Below are positions 1 through 8,909 of a stretch of 56,909 nucleotides of DNA, one piece after another. The notes beneath the pieces were generated by a model. It was not told where the DNA came from. It did no database searches and saw nothing but the letters and a program-made list of their open reading frames with translations. Position 1 is the stretch's first letter, and every line of letters begins with the position of its first letter. The stretch spans positions 1-56,909 of the forward strand of contig JAGUZQ010000128.1 in assembly GCA_020060765.1 (NCBI GenBank), written 5' to 3'. Both the position numbers and the translations under genes were made by a program. This DNA is from Planctomycetota bacterium. Its GTDB lineage: Bacteria > Planctomycetota > SZUA-567.

Positions 1-1212
1 AAAAATCATCTGGAAGCGAAGCAGGCGACGCCGCGATATATCAAGCAGTCCTTGAATGAAGTGCGCCGCGTTTGGGTGGAATGCCGATTTGCGGGATATT
101 CCGACGTATCTGCCGCGAAGGTGGAAACTTGGCTGGTAAACGAACGCAAGAAAGGCATGGGAGCGGCAACCGGAAATCACTTTTTGCGCAGTCTTAAAGG
201 TTTTTTAAACTGGTCTGTTAATGCTGGTCTGATTGCCGAAAATCCCTGCGCTAGAATCAAACTGGCAAATGAAAAGGCCGACGTGCGCCGGGTACGGCGG
301 GCATTGTCCGGGCAGGAAATAAGCTGGCTATTGACGGTTACGGCGCAAGGTGATGTTCACCACTGCATGACCGGGCAGGCGCGGGCATTGCTTTATCGGC
401 TGGCGATGGAAACCGGCTTGCGCTGGTCAGAACTTGGCGGTTTGACACGGGCAGACTTCGCACTTGACGCAGGAACGCCGACGGTGCGCTGCCGGGCAAG
501 CATGACTAAAAACGGCAATGAGGCTTTGCTTCCCCTGCGCCCGGAGACGGTGGAACGTTTACGCTGTCATCTGGCGGCGATGCTGCCGACGGCGCGGGCA
601 TTCTCTTTGCCATGCGGGAGAAAAGGCGCAAGGATGCTTCGTGCTGATCTCCAAGCGGTGCGGCTGTCCTGGCTGGCAGAGAACCCAGGACAAGAGGAAA
701 GAGACTTTCTCCAGTATGAGACGACGGAAGGGACGGCGGACTTCCATTGCCTGCGCCATAGCTTTATTACAAACCTTGCGCGTAGCGGCATTCATCCCAG
801 CGTGGCGCAAAAACTTGCGCGGCATAGCGATATCAATCTGACCCTTGGGCGTTACACGCATACCGCGCTTGAAACTGCCGCCGAAGCGATAGCGGCTTTG
901 CCGGAAGTGTTAGCCATAGCGGCGGAACGAACCGGAACCGATGATGCCAAGGCGGCTGTTGACCCCCTTGGAAGCGTACCGCGAAACGTACCGCTTCTGG
1001 GTGCTAAAACTGGCATTTCCGGTCATTCCGGGGCAATCCTGACCGATAGCGAAAAGGCGAGAAACGCAGAAAACGAAAATCAAAAAATCGCAGAAAACGC
1101 CTATACAGTCACAACAAAAACGCCCCTGTCATCTGCCGACAAGGGCGCGGATAAGTGGTATCCCCAACGAGATTTGAACTCGTGTCGCCAGCTTGAAAAG
1201 CTGGTGTCCTAG
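1..1212 (+). CDS. Tyrosine recombinase / integrase, 5' end outside the window
   Basis: Site-specific recombinase that would integrate and excise a mobile element. The reading frame is open from base 2 of the window edge onward (in frame at base 1) and a TTG at 52 is only the first internal start-like codon, so the gene begins to the left. Counting from that TTG, the catalytic set is complete: R124 (TGLRWSEL), K153, H232-x-x-R235 (HCLRHSF), H258 (LARHSD) and Y268 (LGRYTH). A partial core-binding domain precedes it. The C-terminal tail of about 115 residues is polar. The last 19 codons read into the antisense of tRNA-Glu, giving the typical WYPQRDLNS ending, and the stop TAG lies inside the tRNA. 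An integrase pointing into a tRNA 3' end suggests that this tRNA is its attachment site and that the element lies to the left. Confidence 0.93.
   Translation, partial: KNHLEAKQATPRYIKQSLNEVRRVWVECRFAGYSDVSAAKVETWLVNERKKGMGAATGNHFLRSLKGFLNWSVNAGLIAENPCARIKLANEKADVRRVRRALSGQEISWLLTVTAQGDVHHCMTGQARALLYRLAMETGLRWSELGGLTRADFALDAGTPTVRCRASMTKNGNEALLPLRPETVERLRCHLAAMLPTARAFSLPCGRKGARMLRADLQAVRLSWLAENPGQEERDFLQYETTEGTADFHCLRHSFITNLARSGIHPSVAQKLARHSDINLTLGRYTHTALETAAEAIAALPEVLAIAAERTGTDDAKAAVDPLGSVPRNVPLLGAKTGISGHSGAILTDSEKARNAENENQKIAENAYTVTTKTPLSSADKGADKWYPQRDLNSCRQLEKLVS
1156..1212. other. Candidate attachment site at the 3' end of tRNA-Glu
   Basis: The integrase coding sequence overlaps the 3' part of the tRNA (CCA end, acceptor, T arm and anticodon arm). 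Tyrosine integrases commonly use tRNA 3' ends as attB, and the integrase gene usually lies next to attL or attR. The exact core cannot be set without the other end of the element, which is outside the window. Inference from position only. Confidence 0.55.
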
Positions 1213-1233
1213 ACCAGGCTAGACGATGGGGAC
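1156..1233 (-). tRNA. tRNA-Glu (anticodon UUC)
   Basis: On the minus strand the sequence starts GTCCCCATCGTCTAG and folds into a full cloverleaf. The acceptor stem pairs GTCCCCA with TGGGGAT (first pair G-U), the discriminator is A and CCA is encoded. The anticodon stem is CCAGC/GCTGG with loop TTTTCAA, giving UUC. The T arm contains GAGTTCAAATCTC. It lies 52 bases downstream of tRNA-Lys on the same strand, so the two are probably co-transcribed. The integrase stop codon lies inside it. Confidence 0.95.
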
Positions 1234-1285
1234 TGTTGTTTTTTATTCAGTCGACGGCCTGAAGCCGATAGCTGATTGCATTTAT

Positions 1286-1362
1286 TGGTAGGGGCAGAGG
1301 GATTCGAACCCGCGACCATCGCCTTAAAAAGGCGGTGCTCTACCAGACTGAGCTATGCCCCT
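1286..1362 (-). tRNA. tRNA-Lys (anticodon UUU)
   Basis: On the minus strand the gene starts AGGGGCATAGCTCAG and has an acceptor AGGGGCA/TGCCCCT, a D arm GCTCAG..GAGC, an anticodon loop TTTTTAA (UUU) closed by CCGCC/GGCGA with one end mismatch, a T arm GCGGGTTCGAATCCC and an encoded CCA. The first base is A rather than the usual G. It is the upstream member of a Lys-Glu tRNA pair. Confidence 0.94.
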
Positions 1363-1377
1363 GTAAAGAGTTAAAAC

Positions 1378-1405
1378 AGTTTATTCGTGTTTTGCCAAAA
1401 GTCAA
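1378..1405 (-). promoter_or_regulatory. Promoter of the tRNA-Lys/tRNA-Glu unit
   Basis: Reading the minus strand: TTGACT (1405-1400), 16 bases, TAAACT (1383-1378), then 15 bases to the first base of tRNA-Lys. Both hexamers are close to the sigma-70 consensus and the distance suits a short 5' leader. Confidence 0.65.
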
Positions 1406-1800
1406 GTGATTAGTTCCATATTTTTTGCATAACGGAAAACGTGCAGACTGTAAGATTCTTGATGATTTGTCCCTTCCCCTACGTGCAATATCTCCCATTG
1501 GTGCACGACCTTCCCACATCTGACTGGTGAGGGACAAATGCGCAATCTCAAACGCAAGCGAATGATCAAAGTTTTCGCCAGCCTTTCTCCTGACCGATGC
1601 CGACGCAAGGAAACTGGAGGAGCTATATTTGTCATAAGTCAATACAGTTGTTTTCGAACAAGTCCTATGAAACTATTGAAAAACCTTCGTAGTTTAATCT
1701 TTATTTTGGCAGCGCCGCAAGAACGCCGAATATAATTCTGTCTCCGCGCAACGCTCAACGATTATTCAAATAAAATTGAGCTTTGTCCCTGATTCTATCC
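1406..1800. other. Non-coding stretch, nothing convincing seen
   Basis: About 400 bases between the tRNA promoter and the ABC transporter promoter. Short open frames exist (for example a 65-codon frame at 1538-1735 on the plus strand), but they lack a ribosome binding site and recognisable protein features. It could be remains of an earlier insertion, as the integrase side of the tRNA is close. Confidence 0.4.
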
Positions 1801-1828
1801 TTGACGAAAATTGTAATTTGTATAATAA
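1801..1828 (+). promoter_or_regulatory. Probable promoter of the ABC importer
   Basis: TTGACG (1801-1806), 16 bases, then TAATAA (1823-1828), inside an AT-rich run with an overlapping TATAAT at 1821-1826 (spacing 14). It lies about 50 bases before the chosen start codon. This is an argument against the longer frame that would begin at TTG 1776. Confidence 0.55.
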
Positions 1829-1877
1829 TACAAAATCTTCGGTATTTTTCTGTCTGCCTGCGAGGGGTTGCGCCATC

Positions 1878-4343
1878 ATGATAAGAAAAACATTTCCCGC
1901 CGCGTTTCTGCTCCTGACCTTTTCCCTCACCAACCTGTTCGCCGCCGAGGATATGAATTTCCTGGTGTGGCAGGTACCGAAGCCGGACAACGTCTCCATC
2001 GACGGGAAGGCCGACCTTGCGGTGCTGGACGCCTTCCAGAAAACCTACCCGAATCTGCATCCTGAAGCCAGCACCGGCTTGCGGATCGAAGGCCCCGCCG
2101 CCGAATCCGGGGTGCTCATGTCTATCGCCGGCGGCACCGCTCCAGCTGCCATTTATGTTAACTTCCGCACCTCCGGCACCTATATCGAAAAAGGCTTTAT
2201 CCAGCCTCTGGACGAATATATCGACGAAAGCATGACTGGGGAGGAAGCCAGAGCTAAAGGCGTTTTCGACGAGAACGTCATCTACAGGGATGAGCTTGAG
2301 CGCCGCATCATCCCCCAGTCGCGAGAAGTCATCTACCGAGTCGGTCCCGACGGCAAGAAGCACTGGTGGTCCATGCCTTATCGCAATCTGGTAATGGTGC
2401 TGATCTATAACAAGGCACTGTTCCAACGGGCAGGCATAGACCCAGACACCGGCTACCCCAAGAGCTGGGACGACATGTGGGAGATCAGCAAGAAGATCAC
2501 CGACAAGGACAAGGGCATCTACGCCTTCCAGGCATCCAATAGTGCCGTCGCCGGCTGGTTCGCGTTCACGTTTTTCTCTTCCATGAATGTCCGCGCCGTG
2601 AAACAGAATCCGGAAACCCGCCAGTGGGAAGCCACCTTCAACCAGGAAGGAGCGGCGGAAGCGGCCGATTTTTACGTCAAGATGGTGCAAGGCGCGTGGA
2701 CCGACAAGAACGACAAGGAGCAGTTCGGCGTAACTTATACCGACACTGACGGCAGCACCAAGTGGAACCAAGGCGAAATCGCCATGAAGTTCACTTATCT
2801 GGAGGAACAGCTGCTTTCCAAGCTCAGCCCCGAGGAATACGGCATTGCACCTGTTCCCCTCAGTCCCACAGGCACCAGGGGCTCCGAGTTGAACTGTGCC
2901 ATGGCAGGTCTGTTCGCAGGAATAACCGACCCCAAGGTCAAGGATGCGGCGTGGAAGTATATCCGCTTCTTCGGCGGCGACGAGGCGCAGAAAATCCGCA
3001 CCCGCGTTTACGTCGAAAACGGTTACGGCGCCTATATCGCCCCCGACCGTTTGCGACGCTTCGGCTACGGCGAATACGCCAAGTTTTTCCCCAAGGGATG
3101 GGAAGAAACTTTCAAGACCGCGTTCGAATGCGGCGTACCCGAGCCTTACGGCAAGAATTGCCAGATGGTATACAATTATCTGTCCAGTCCGTTGGAATAC
3201 GCCATCAACAATGAAATCGGCATGAATCCGGATAAGGAAAAAAGGCTGGAGATAATCCAAGGCTACCTGGACAACGCAGTCGCCGACGCCAACGACAAGA
3301 TGATCGGCTACGTCCCACCCAAGGAAATGTCTTTCCGCCGGATCGTGGCCGGCATTTTCGCCGCCGTGATGTTCGGCGTATTCGTGTTCATGTTCATTTA
3401 TATCTGGAAGCTGTTCACCCCCAAGGAGCAGGAAGTCTCTCACCGCCAATCTTCCCTGCGCAAATACTGGATGGCTTACCTGATGCTGGCTCCGGCGATC
3501 CTGGCGACGTTGCTGTTCCGGTACGTGCCGCTGTTCCGGGGAGCGGTTATGGCGTTTCAGGATTATAATGTAATGTACGGCTTTTCCGGCTCCACGTTTG
3601 TCGGGCTGGACAATTTCGCAACCATCCTGTGGGATCCAATCTTCTGGGTTGGCATGAAAGCGGCGGCTTATTACACCGTTCTATATATTACCATGGTTTT
3701 CATACCCCCGATCCTGCTGGCGGTGCTGTTGAGCGAAGTGCCGGTAGGCAAAGTGTTTTTCCGGGTGGTGTTCTACCTGCCCGCGATCATTTCCGGGATT
3801 ATAATGATGATCCTGTGGAAAAAGTTCCTGTCTCCAGATGACAACGGTTTTGCCAACTGGGTCTTGAGCTGGGTCGGAATCGGGTCGCAGAAATGGCTGA
3901 ACGACACCAGCCTTGCCATGTTCTCCATCATGATCCCGCAAGCATGGGCAGGCATGGGACCAGGCTGCCTGATCTATCTGGCCGCATTGAAGACGGTACC
4001 GGAAGACCTGTACGAATCTGCCGCCATCGACGGCGCCGGATTCCTGCGCCGGGTATGGTTCATCACCATCCCCATGATCCGCGCGCTGATCTTCATCCAG
4101 TTGATTTTCGCCCTGATCCAGGCGTTCCAGGCGGCCAACTATGTGCTGATCATGACCGGCGGTGGCCCCAACGACTCCACCCGAGTCATCGGCCTGGAAA
4201 TTTTCTACAACGCTTACGTATACCTGCGCTTCGGAATCGCGACCGCGATGGGCTGGATTCTCGGCTTCATGCTGATCGGTTTCACCGCGTTCCAGATGAC
4301 CAGACTCTCCAAGATGACATTTAAGACAGCCGAAGGGAAATAG
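1878..4343 (+). CDS. Sugar ABC importer: solute-binding protein fused to MalF-type permease
   Basis: An 821-residue protein that combines the receptor and one membrane half of a carbohydrate ABC importer. The start ATG 1878 gives a signal peptide (MIRKTFPAAFLLLTFSLTNLFA) and has GAGGGG 10 bases upstream; the in-frame TTG at 1776 would include the promoter. Residues about 22-480 look like a family 1 extracellular solute-binding domain. A membrane helix at about 488-510 is followed by a MalF-like permease (about 526-821) with the EAA loop near 712-731 (ESAAIDGAGFLRR...ITIP) that docks on the ATPase. The second permease follows after 4 bases. No ATPase gene is nearby, so a shared MsmK/UgpC-type ATPase elsewhere is likely. 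The fused receptor would be tethered to its own permease. The substrate is not known; a sugar or oligosaccharide is inferred from the family. Confidence 0.88.
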   Translation: MIRKTFPAAFLLLTFSLTNLFAAEDMNFLVWQVPKPDNVSIDGKADLAVLDAFQKTYPNLHPEASTGLRIEGPAAESGVLMSIAGGTAPAAIYVNFRTSGTYIEKGFIQPLDEYIDESMTGEEARAKGVFDENVIYRDELERRIIPQSREVIYRVGPDGKKHWWSMPYRNLVMVLIYNKALFQRAGIDPDTGYPKSWDDMWEISKKITDKDKGIYAFQASNSAVAGWFAFTFFSSMNVRAVKQNPETRQWEATFNQEGAAEAADFYVKMVQGAWTDKNDKEQFGVTYTDTDGSTKWNQGEIAMKFTYLEEQLLSKLSPEEYGIAPVPLSPTGTRGSELNCAMAGLFAGITDPKVKDAAWKYIRFFGGDEAQKIRTRVYVENGYGAYIAPDRLRRFGYGEYAKFFPKGWEETFKTAFECGVPEPYGKNCQMVYNYLSSPLEYAINNEIGMNPDKEKRLEIIQGYLDNAVADANDKMIGYVPPKEMSFRRIVAGIFAAVMFGVFVFMFIYIWKLFTPKEQEVSHRQSSLRKYWMAYLMLAPAILATLLFRYVPLFRGAVMAFQDYNVMYGFSGSTFVGLDNFATILWDPIFWVGMKAAAYYTVLYITMVFIPPILLAVLLSEVPVGKVFFRVVFYLPAIISGIIMMILWKKFLSPDDNGFANWVLSWVGIGSQKWLNDTSLAMFSIMIPQAWAGMGPGCLIYLAALKTVPEDLYESAAIDGAGFLRRVWFITIPMIRALIFIQLIFALIQAFQAANYVLIMTGGGPNDSTRVIGLEIFYNAYVYLRFGIATAMGWILGFMLIGFTAFQMTRLSKMTFKTAEGK

Positions 4344-4347
4344 CCAA

Positions 4348-6228
4348 ATGCCGATAATGCTCTATACCGAAAGAAAAGATATCAAATCCATCCTGGTCGT
4401 GATCGGGATGTATATCCTGCTGATCGGCGGCGGCATCAGCATGGTCTATCCTTTCCTGCTGATGGTTTCCGGCTCTTTCAAAAGCGAGGTAGACGCATTC
4501 GAATTCGACGTAATCCCGCGCTTCCTTTACGACGACGACCTGCTTTTCCAGAAATACGAGCAGGCCAAGTGCAATACCAACATCGCCATCTACAAGGACA
4601 ACTACGGCGGTTCCGAAGCCTTTTCCTTCAAGGATATCAAGGTTCCCTCCGCGCCGACGGAAACGCTGCTGGCCGACTGGAAGGCGTTTTGCGAAGGCAC
4701 GACCGCGCGGGACGAATTCTACATGCTCGGATTTTTCAAGGGCAGGACGATACCCCGAAATCTGCGCGGCTACCGCGAACGCATCCGTGAAATCTGCCGT
4801 GACGATCTGGCGGAATTCAACCGCACCTACGCTCCCGGCATGCTTTCCTGGTTTTTCCTGGAGGGTCCCAGCGAGACAGAGATGACGGGCAAAAGCTACC
4901 AGATATCAACATCCCCAGCCGTGAGCAAATTTATTGAATTCAAGAAGGAATGCCCGATAGAAGACCGGATCTACGTCTCCTGCGACGGCTTTTTCCGCAA
5001 GCTGCTGCAGATCGACAGCAAATACAAGGGCGGAATCGAGAAATTCAACAAAATCCACGGTACGAATCACGAATCCTTCAACGAGATCTGCCTGACGGCC
5101 AAGGCTCCGACTGCGGAACTGCTGCGGGAGCACTGGTCCTATTTCGTACGCGAGGTGGTCAATCCGATTTACGTTACCGTCGAAAAAGAAGCAAAGGGGG
5201 ATTTCCAGAAATTCATGGCTGTCTGTTATGGCGATATCGGTACCCTGAACAAGGCTTACGCGACGAAATACTCCGACTTCTCCGAGGTGGATTTCCCCCA
5301 GGATCGCCAGCACGCCTCTTCCTCGCTGGCCGATTACATTCTTTTCCTCAAGGACAGAAAAAGCCTGAAGACAGAGTACCTCAGGCTGGACACTCCGGAA
5401 CTCGCTTGGCGCGATCAGCTCCGCCGGAAATACAACAACGACCTTTCCTCCGTCTCTTCCGCACATGGCAAGGAATACACCTCCTTCGACAGCATTTCCT
5501 TTCCCAGCAGGGAAGTTGATTACAGCTACGTCAAGGCCAACAGCGGCGAACTCCGTCGGCATTTTGCCGTTCGCAATTATCAGATGGTACTGGAATATAT
5601 CGGCACCTATGGCAGCGGCATCTATAATACCATCGTCTATTGCGGCTTGCAGATTCTCTGCGCGCTCATGATCAATCCTCTGGCTGCTTACGCGCTGTCG
5701 CGGTATAACCTGCCCAGCCAGTACAAGGTACTGCTGTTCCTTATGGCGACCATGGCGTTCCCGCCGATGGTTACGGCTATTCCCAACTTCCTGTTACTCA
5801 AAGAGCTGGGCTTGTTAAATACTTTCGCCGCGCTGATCCTGCCGGGAGTGGCCAACGGGTATTCAATTTTCCTGCTGAAAGGCTTTTTCGACAGTCTGCC
5901 CCGCGACCTCTACGAAGCGGCGGAACTGGACGGCGCGACGGAATGGACCAAGTTCTGGACCATTTCCATGAACCTGTCCAAGCCTATTCTCGCGGTCATC
6001 GCCTTGACCGCCTTCAACGTCGCCTACGGCAACTTCATGTTCGCGTTCATCGTCTGCCAGGACAGGAAAATGTGGACGTTGATGGTCTGGCTTTACCAGC
6101 TCCAGCAGATGGCCAACCAGGAAGTGGTATTCGCAGCCATTCTGATTGCCGCCATTCCGACGCTGCTGGTCTTCATCTTCTGCCAGAACCTGATTATCCG
6201 CGGCATCGTAGTGCCGACAGAAAAATAG
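4348..6228 (+). CDS. Sugar ABC importer: MalG-type permease with large extracytoplasmic insertion
   Basis: A 626-residue partner permease; ordinary MalG-like proteins have about 280 residues. Helix 1 (about 15-40) and the C-terminal permease core (about 420-626) with its EAA loop (LYEAAELDGATEWTKFWTISMN) are normal. Between them, residues about 50-410 form an inserted, predicted extracytoplasmic domain. It contains about five degenerate copies of a motif of the form N-x-x-Y/H-G...SF-x-x-I-x-x-P, for example FNKIHGTNHESFNEI, LNKAYATKYSDFSEV and SSAHGKEYTSFDSI. Similar L-N-x-x-W/Y-G...W/S-F-x-x-I motifs occur in the catalytic domain region of GH42-like enzymes, so the insert may be sugar-binding; this is inference. 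It is 4 bases downstream of the receptor-permease fusion and ends with a terminator at 6253-6282. Confidence 0.87.
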   Translation: MPIMLYTERKDIKSILVVIGMYILLIGGGISMVYPFLLMVSGSFKSEVDAFEFDVIPRFLYDDDLLFQKYEQAKCNTNIAIYKDNYGGSEAFSFKDIKVPSAPTETLLADWKAFCEGTTARDEFYMLGFFKGRTIPRNLRGYRERIREICRDDLAEFNRTYAPGMLSWFFLEGPSETEMTGKSYQISTSPAVSKFIEFKKECPIEDRIYVSCDGFFRKLLQIDSKYKGGIEKFNKIHGTNHESFNEICLTAKAPTAELLREHWSYFVREVVNPIYVTVEKEAKGDFQKFMAVCYGDIGTLNKAYATKYSDFSEVDFPQDRQHASSSLADYILFLKDRKSLKTEYLRLDTPELAWRDQLRRKYNNDLSSVSSAHGKEYTSFDSISFPSREVDYSYVKANSGELRRHFAVRNYQMVLEYIGTYGSGIYNTIVYCGLQILCALMINPLAAYALSRYNLPSQYKVLLFLMATMAFPPMVTAIPNFLLLKELGLLNTFAALILPGVANGYSIFLLKGFFDSLPRDLYEAAELDGATEWTKFWTISMNLSKPILAVIALTAFNVAYGNFMFAFIVCQDRKMWTLMVWLYQLQQMANQEVVFAAILIAAIPTLLVFIFCQNLIIRGIVVPTEK

Positions 6229-6252
6229 CACAATTCGTTTTTTGCAACATCC

Positions 6253-6282
6253 AGCGGCTGCCTTGACCGGCAGCCGCTTTTT
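6253..6282 (+). terminator. Rho-independent terminator of the ABC importer
   Basis: Ten-base-pair stem AGCGGCTGCC (6253-6262) and GGCAGCCGCT (6269-6278) with loop TTGACC, followed by a run of T. It lies 25 bases after the stop codon of the second permease. Confidence 0.88.
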
Positions 6283-6287
6283 CATGC

Positions 6288-6513
6288 TGTCATTTTGACA
6301 TTGAAATTTCTCCCCGAATGCCCCATAAATCAAAACCTCTCTACGGCAAGCGCGTAAAGTCTTACAAGACAATAAATTAAAATATTTCAATAAAGTTTAC
6401 ATTATGGCTCGAAGTTTGCATATTTACAGCGCCAGAGATGGCAAAGCAAATTCTAAAAGCTGGCTCCTGTCGCGTAAGTTATTATATGACAGAACTTTGT
6501 TGATTCCTGTCAT
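6288..6513. promoter_or_regulatory. dnaK upstream region with TGTCA inverted repeats
   Basis: The 286-base gap before dnaK holds two inverted repeats that share the same half-site. TGTCA-TTT-TGACA is at 6288-6300, and ATGACAG (6486-6492) faces CTGTCAT (6507-6513) across 14 bases. A further TGTCA lies at about 6524. The second repeat lies about 55 bases before the dnaK start, where a promoter would be. No CIRCE element (TTAGCACTC/GAGTGCTAA) is present. These could be operator sites of an unknown regulator; chance cannot be excluded for half-sites this short. Confidence 0.35.
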
Positions 6514-6568
6514 TTTCGCGGCATGTCAAAATGGGAAATAAAGCGATTTAGCTGATATAGGAGAAATC

Positions 6569-8500
6569 ATGGGCAAGATCATAGGTATCGACCTGGGAAC
6601 CACCAACAGCGTGGTTGCGGTAATGGAAGGCGGAGACGCGAAAGTCATTCCCAACAAAGAAGGCAACCGCACGACGCCGTCGGTAGTGGCTTTCACGACC
6701 GAAGACAGGCTAGTGGGTCAGCTCGCCAAACGCCAGGCTGTCACCAATCCCGAAAACACTATCTACAGCATCAAGCGTTTCATGGGGCGCAGGCATAGCG
6801 AAGTCGCTTCCGAGGAAAAGATGGTTCCTTACAAGATCGTCGGCGGCGCGTCCGATCTGGTCAAGGTTCACGCTCACGGCAAGGATTACACCCCGCCAGA
6901 AATCAGCGCGATGGTGCTGCAATATCTGAAAAGCTGCGCCGAGGATTACTTGGGCGAAAAGGTGACCGAGGCGGTCATTACCGTTCCGGCGTATTTCAAC
7001 GACGCCCAACGCCAGGCTACCAAGGACGCGGGCAAAATCGCTGGGCTGGAAGTCAAGCGCATCGTCAATGAGCCCACCGCAGCCAGCCTCGCTTACGGCC
7101 TGGAGAAGAAGGCCAATGAAAAGATAGCCGTCTTCGACCTCGGCGGCGGCACGTTCGACATTTCCATTCTCGACGTCGGCGACGGCGTGTTCGAAGTGCT
7201 GGCCACCAACGGCGACACCCACCTGGGCGGCGACGACTTCGACGAGGTAATCATCAACTGGATCGTCGAGGGGTTCAAGAAAGACCAGGGCGTGGATCTG
7301 CGCAAAGACAAGATGGCTTTGCAGCGGCTGAAGGAGGCGGCGGAAAAAGCCAAGTGCGAACTGTCCTCCGCCATGAGCACAGACATCAATATACCCTACG
7401 TCACCGCCGACGCCTCCGGCCCCCGGCACCTGCAGATGACGCTCAACCGCGCCAAGCTGGAGGAATTGCTGGACGAACTGATCGAGCGCACCCGGAAACC
7501 CTGCGAGAAGTGCATTGCCGATTCCGGGCTGAAATTGTCTGATATCGACGAGGTGGTGTTGGTAGGCGGTTCCATCCGCATCCCGGCGGTTCAGGCTATA
7601 GTCAAGGAGATTTTCGGCAAGGAACCGCACCGGGGCGTCAATCCAGACGAAGTGGTCGCTATCGGCGCAGCTATCCAGGCGGGAGTGCTGGCGGGCGACG
7701 TGACCGACGTGCTGCTGCTGGACGTAACCCCGCTTACCCTCGGCATCGAGACCCAGGGCGGTGTGATGACTCCGCTGATCGAGCGCAACACCACCATCCC
7801 CACCAAGAAGACCGAGACTTTCTCCACCGCCGCCGACAACCAGCCCGCCGTGGATATCCACATTCTCCAGGGCGAGCGCAAGATGGCCAGCGGCAACCGG
7901 ACTCTGGGCAAGTTCCAGCTTGACGGCATCCCCCCTGCCCCGCGCGGCGTGCCGCAGGTCGAGGTGACTTTCGAACTCGACGCCAACGGCATCCTGTCCG
8001 TCTCCGCCAAGGACAAGGCCACCGGCAAGGAGCAGTCCATCACCATCAAGCAAAGTTCCGGCCTGTCTGATTCCGAGATCGAAGCCATGGTCAAGGACGC
8101 CGAGGCTCACGCCGAGGAAGATGAAAAACGCAAGAAACTGGTCGACGCGCAAAACGGCGCCGATCACATGCTGTTCCAGATGAAGAAGATGCTGGAGGAG
8201 AACAAGGCCAACGTCGACGAGGATGATCGCGCCGCCATCGAGGAAGGGCTGAAGGAATTGGAGAAGGTAAAGTCCTCCGAGAACATAGAGGAAATCGAAG
8301 CCGCGATGAAGAAGGTGGAATCCGCCAGCCACAAGCTCGCCGAAAAGATGTACCAGAAAGTGCAGGCCGCGGGCGGCGCTGGCGCCCCTCCTCCCGACAT
8401 GAACGCCAACCAAGGCGAAGCGCGCGGCGATGACAACGTGGTCGACGCCGACTTCGAGGTGGTGGACGAGGACGACAAGAAGAAGAAAAAAAAGAAGTAG
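6569..8500 (+). CDS. dnaK: Chaperone DnaK (Hsp70)
   Basis: ATP-dependent Hsp70 chaperone of 643 residues, the usual length. Visible motifs are phosphate-1 GIDLGTTNS at the N terminus, phosphate-2 [12 protein letters not shown], the adenosine motif [10 protein letters not shown] and the interdomain linker [16 protein letters not shown], followed by the substrate-binding domain and helical lid. The conserved C-terminal DADFEVV(D)ED is extended by a run of seven lysines instead of ending shortly after, an odd basic tail on an acidic end. An AGGAG sequence sits just before ATG 6569. grpE and dnaJ are not adjacent; the GroE genes follow instead. Confidence 0.98.
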   Translation: MGKIIGIDLGTTNSVVAVMEGGDAKVIPNKEGNRTTPSVVAFTTEDRLVGQLAKRQAVTNPENTIYSIKRFMGRRHSEVASEEKMVPYKIVGGASDLVKVHAHGKDYTPPEISAMVLQYLKSCAEDYLGEKVTEAVITVPAYFNDAQRQATKDAGKIAGLEVKRIVNEPTAASLAYGLEKKANEKIAVFDLGGGTFDISILDVGDGVFEVLATNGDTHLGGDDFDEVIINWIVEGFKKDQGVDLRKDKMALQRLKEAAEKAKCELSSAMSTDINIPYVTADASGPRHLQMTLNRAKLEELLDELIERTRKPCEKCIADSGLKLSDIDEVVLVGGSIRIPAVQAIVKEIFGKEPHRGVNPDEVVAIGAAIQAGVLAGDVTDVLLLDVTPLTLGIETQGGVMTPLIERNTTIPTKKTETFSTAADNQPAVDIHILQGERKMASGNRTLGKFQLDGIPPAPRGVPQVEVTFELDANGILSVSAKDKATGKEQSITIKQSSGLSDSEIEAMVKDAEAHAEEDEKRKKLVDAQNGADHMLFQMKKMLEENKANVDEDDRAAIEEGLKELEKVKSSENIEEIEAAMKKVESASHKLAEKMYQKVQAAGGAGAPPPDMNANQGEARGDDNVVDADFEVVDEDDKKKKKKK

Positions 8501-8577
8501 CCGGGTGCGGCTGCGGTTAGGATCTGACTGATTTCCAGTTGTGGGTTATTCACAGATTGTTTACAGGAGAAAGAATC

Positions 8578-8865
8578 ATGGCAGTGAAACCATTGGGTGA
8601 CAAGATTCTGGTCAAGCGGCTCGAGGCCGAGGAAGTGACCAAGGGCGGCATCGTACTGCCCGACAGCGCCAAGGAAAAACCGAAGGAAGGCAAGATTGTC
8701 GAAGTCGGCCCCGGCAAGGTGCTTGACGACGGCAAGCGCGGCGCGCTCCAGCTTAAGAAGGGCGACCGGGTTCTGTTCACCTCCTACGCCGGCACCGAAA
8801 TCAAGGTCGACGGCCAGGAGTATCTCATCATGAGCGAGGAAGACGTGCTCGCGGTTGTCGAGTAA
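8578..8865 (+). CDS. groES: Co-chaperonin GroES
   Basis: A 95-residue Hsp10 lid of the GroEL cage. It starts [14 protein letters not shown], has the mobile loop region ([20 protein letters not shown]) that contacts GroEL and ends with the typical [14 protein letters not shown]. The start ATG 8578 is set by AGGAGA at 8565-8570; the same frame extends 13 codons upstream without homology. It lies 77 bases after dnaK, with no clear terminator between, so heat-shock genes may share a transcript. Confidence 0.97.
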   Translation: MAVKPLGDKILVKRLEAEEVTKGGIVLPDSAKEKPKEGKIVEVGPGKVLDDGKRGALQLKKGDRVLFTSYAGTEIKVDGQEYLIMSEEDVLAVVE

Positions 8866-8881
8866 CTTTACGTGTTTTCTT

Positions 8882-8909
8882 CGTCATTCCCGCGAAGGCG
8901 GGAATGACG
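8882..8909. repeat. REP-like palindrome (ATTCCCGC-type)
   Basis: A perfect 12-base-pair hairpin, CGTCATTCCCGC with GCGGGAATGACG and loop GAAG, between groES and groEL. The same core occurs twice, as an inverted pair, at 39034-39111. Both sites are followed by GTAAGTTT, so this is a dispersed repeat family rather than a simple terminator. Its core matches the ATTCCC..GGGAAT class known from Neisseria dRS3 and many other genomes. Confidence 0.85.

Noticed and set aside
1538..1735. A 65-codon frame after the tRNA genes
   Set aside because: It has no ribosome binding site, no hydrophobic or domain pattern and lies in an otherwise non-coding stretch.
1776..1877. TTG 1776 as the start of the receptor-permease gene
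   Set aside because: The extra 34 residues hide the signal peptide, and the region holds the probable promoter.
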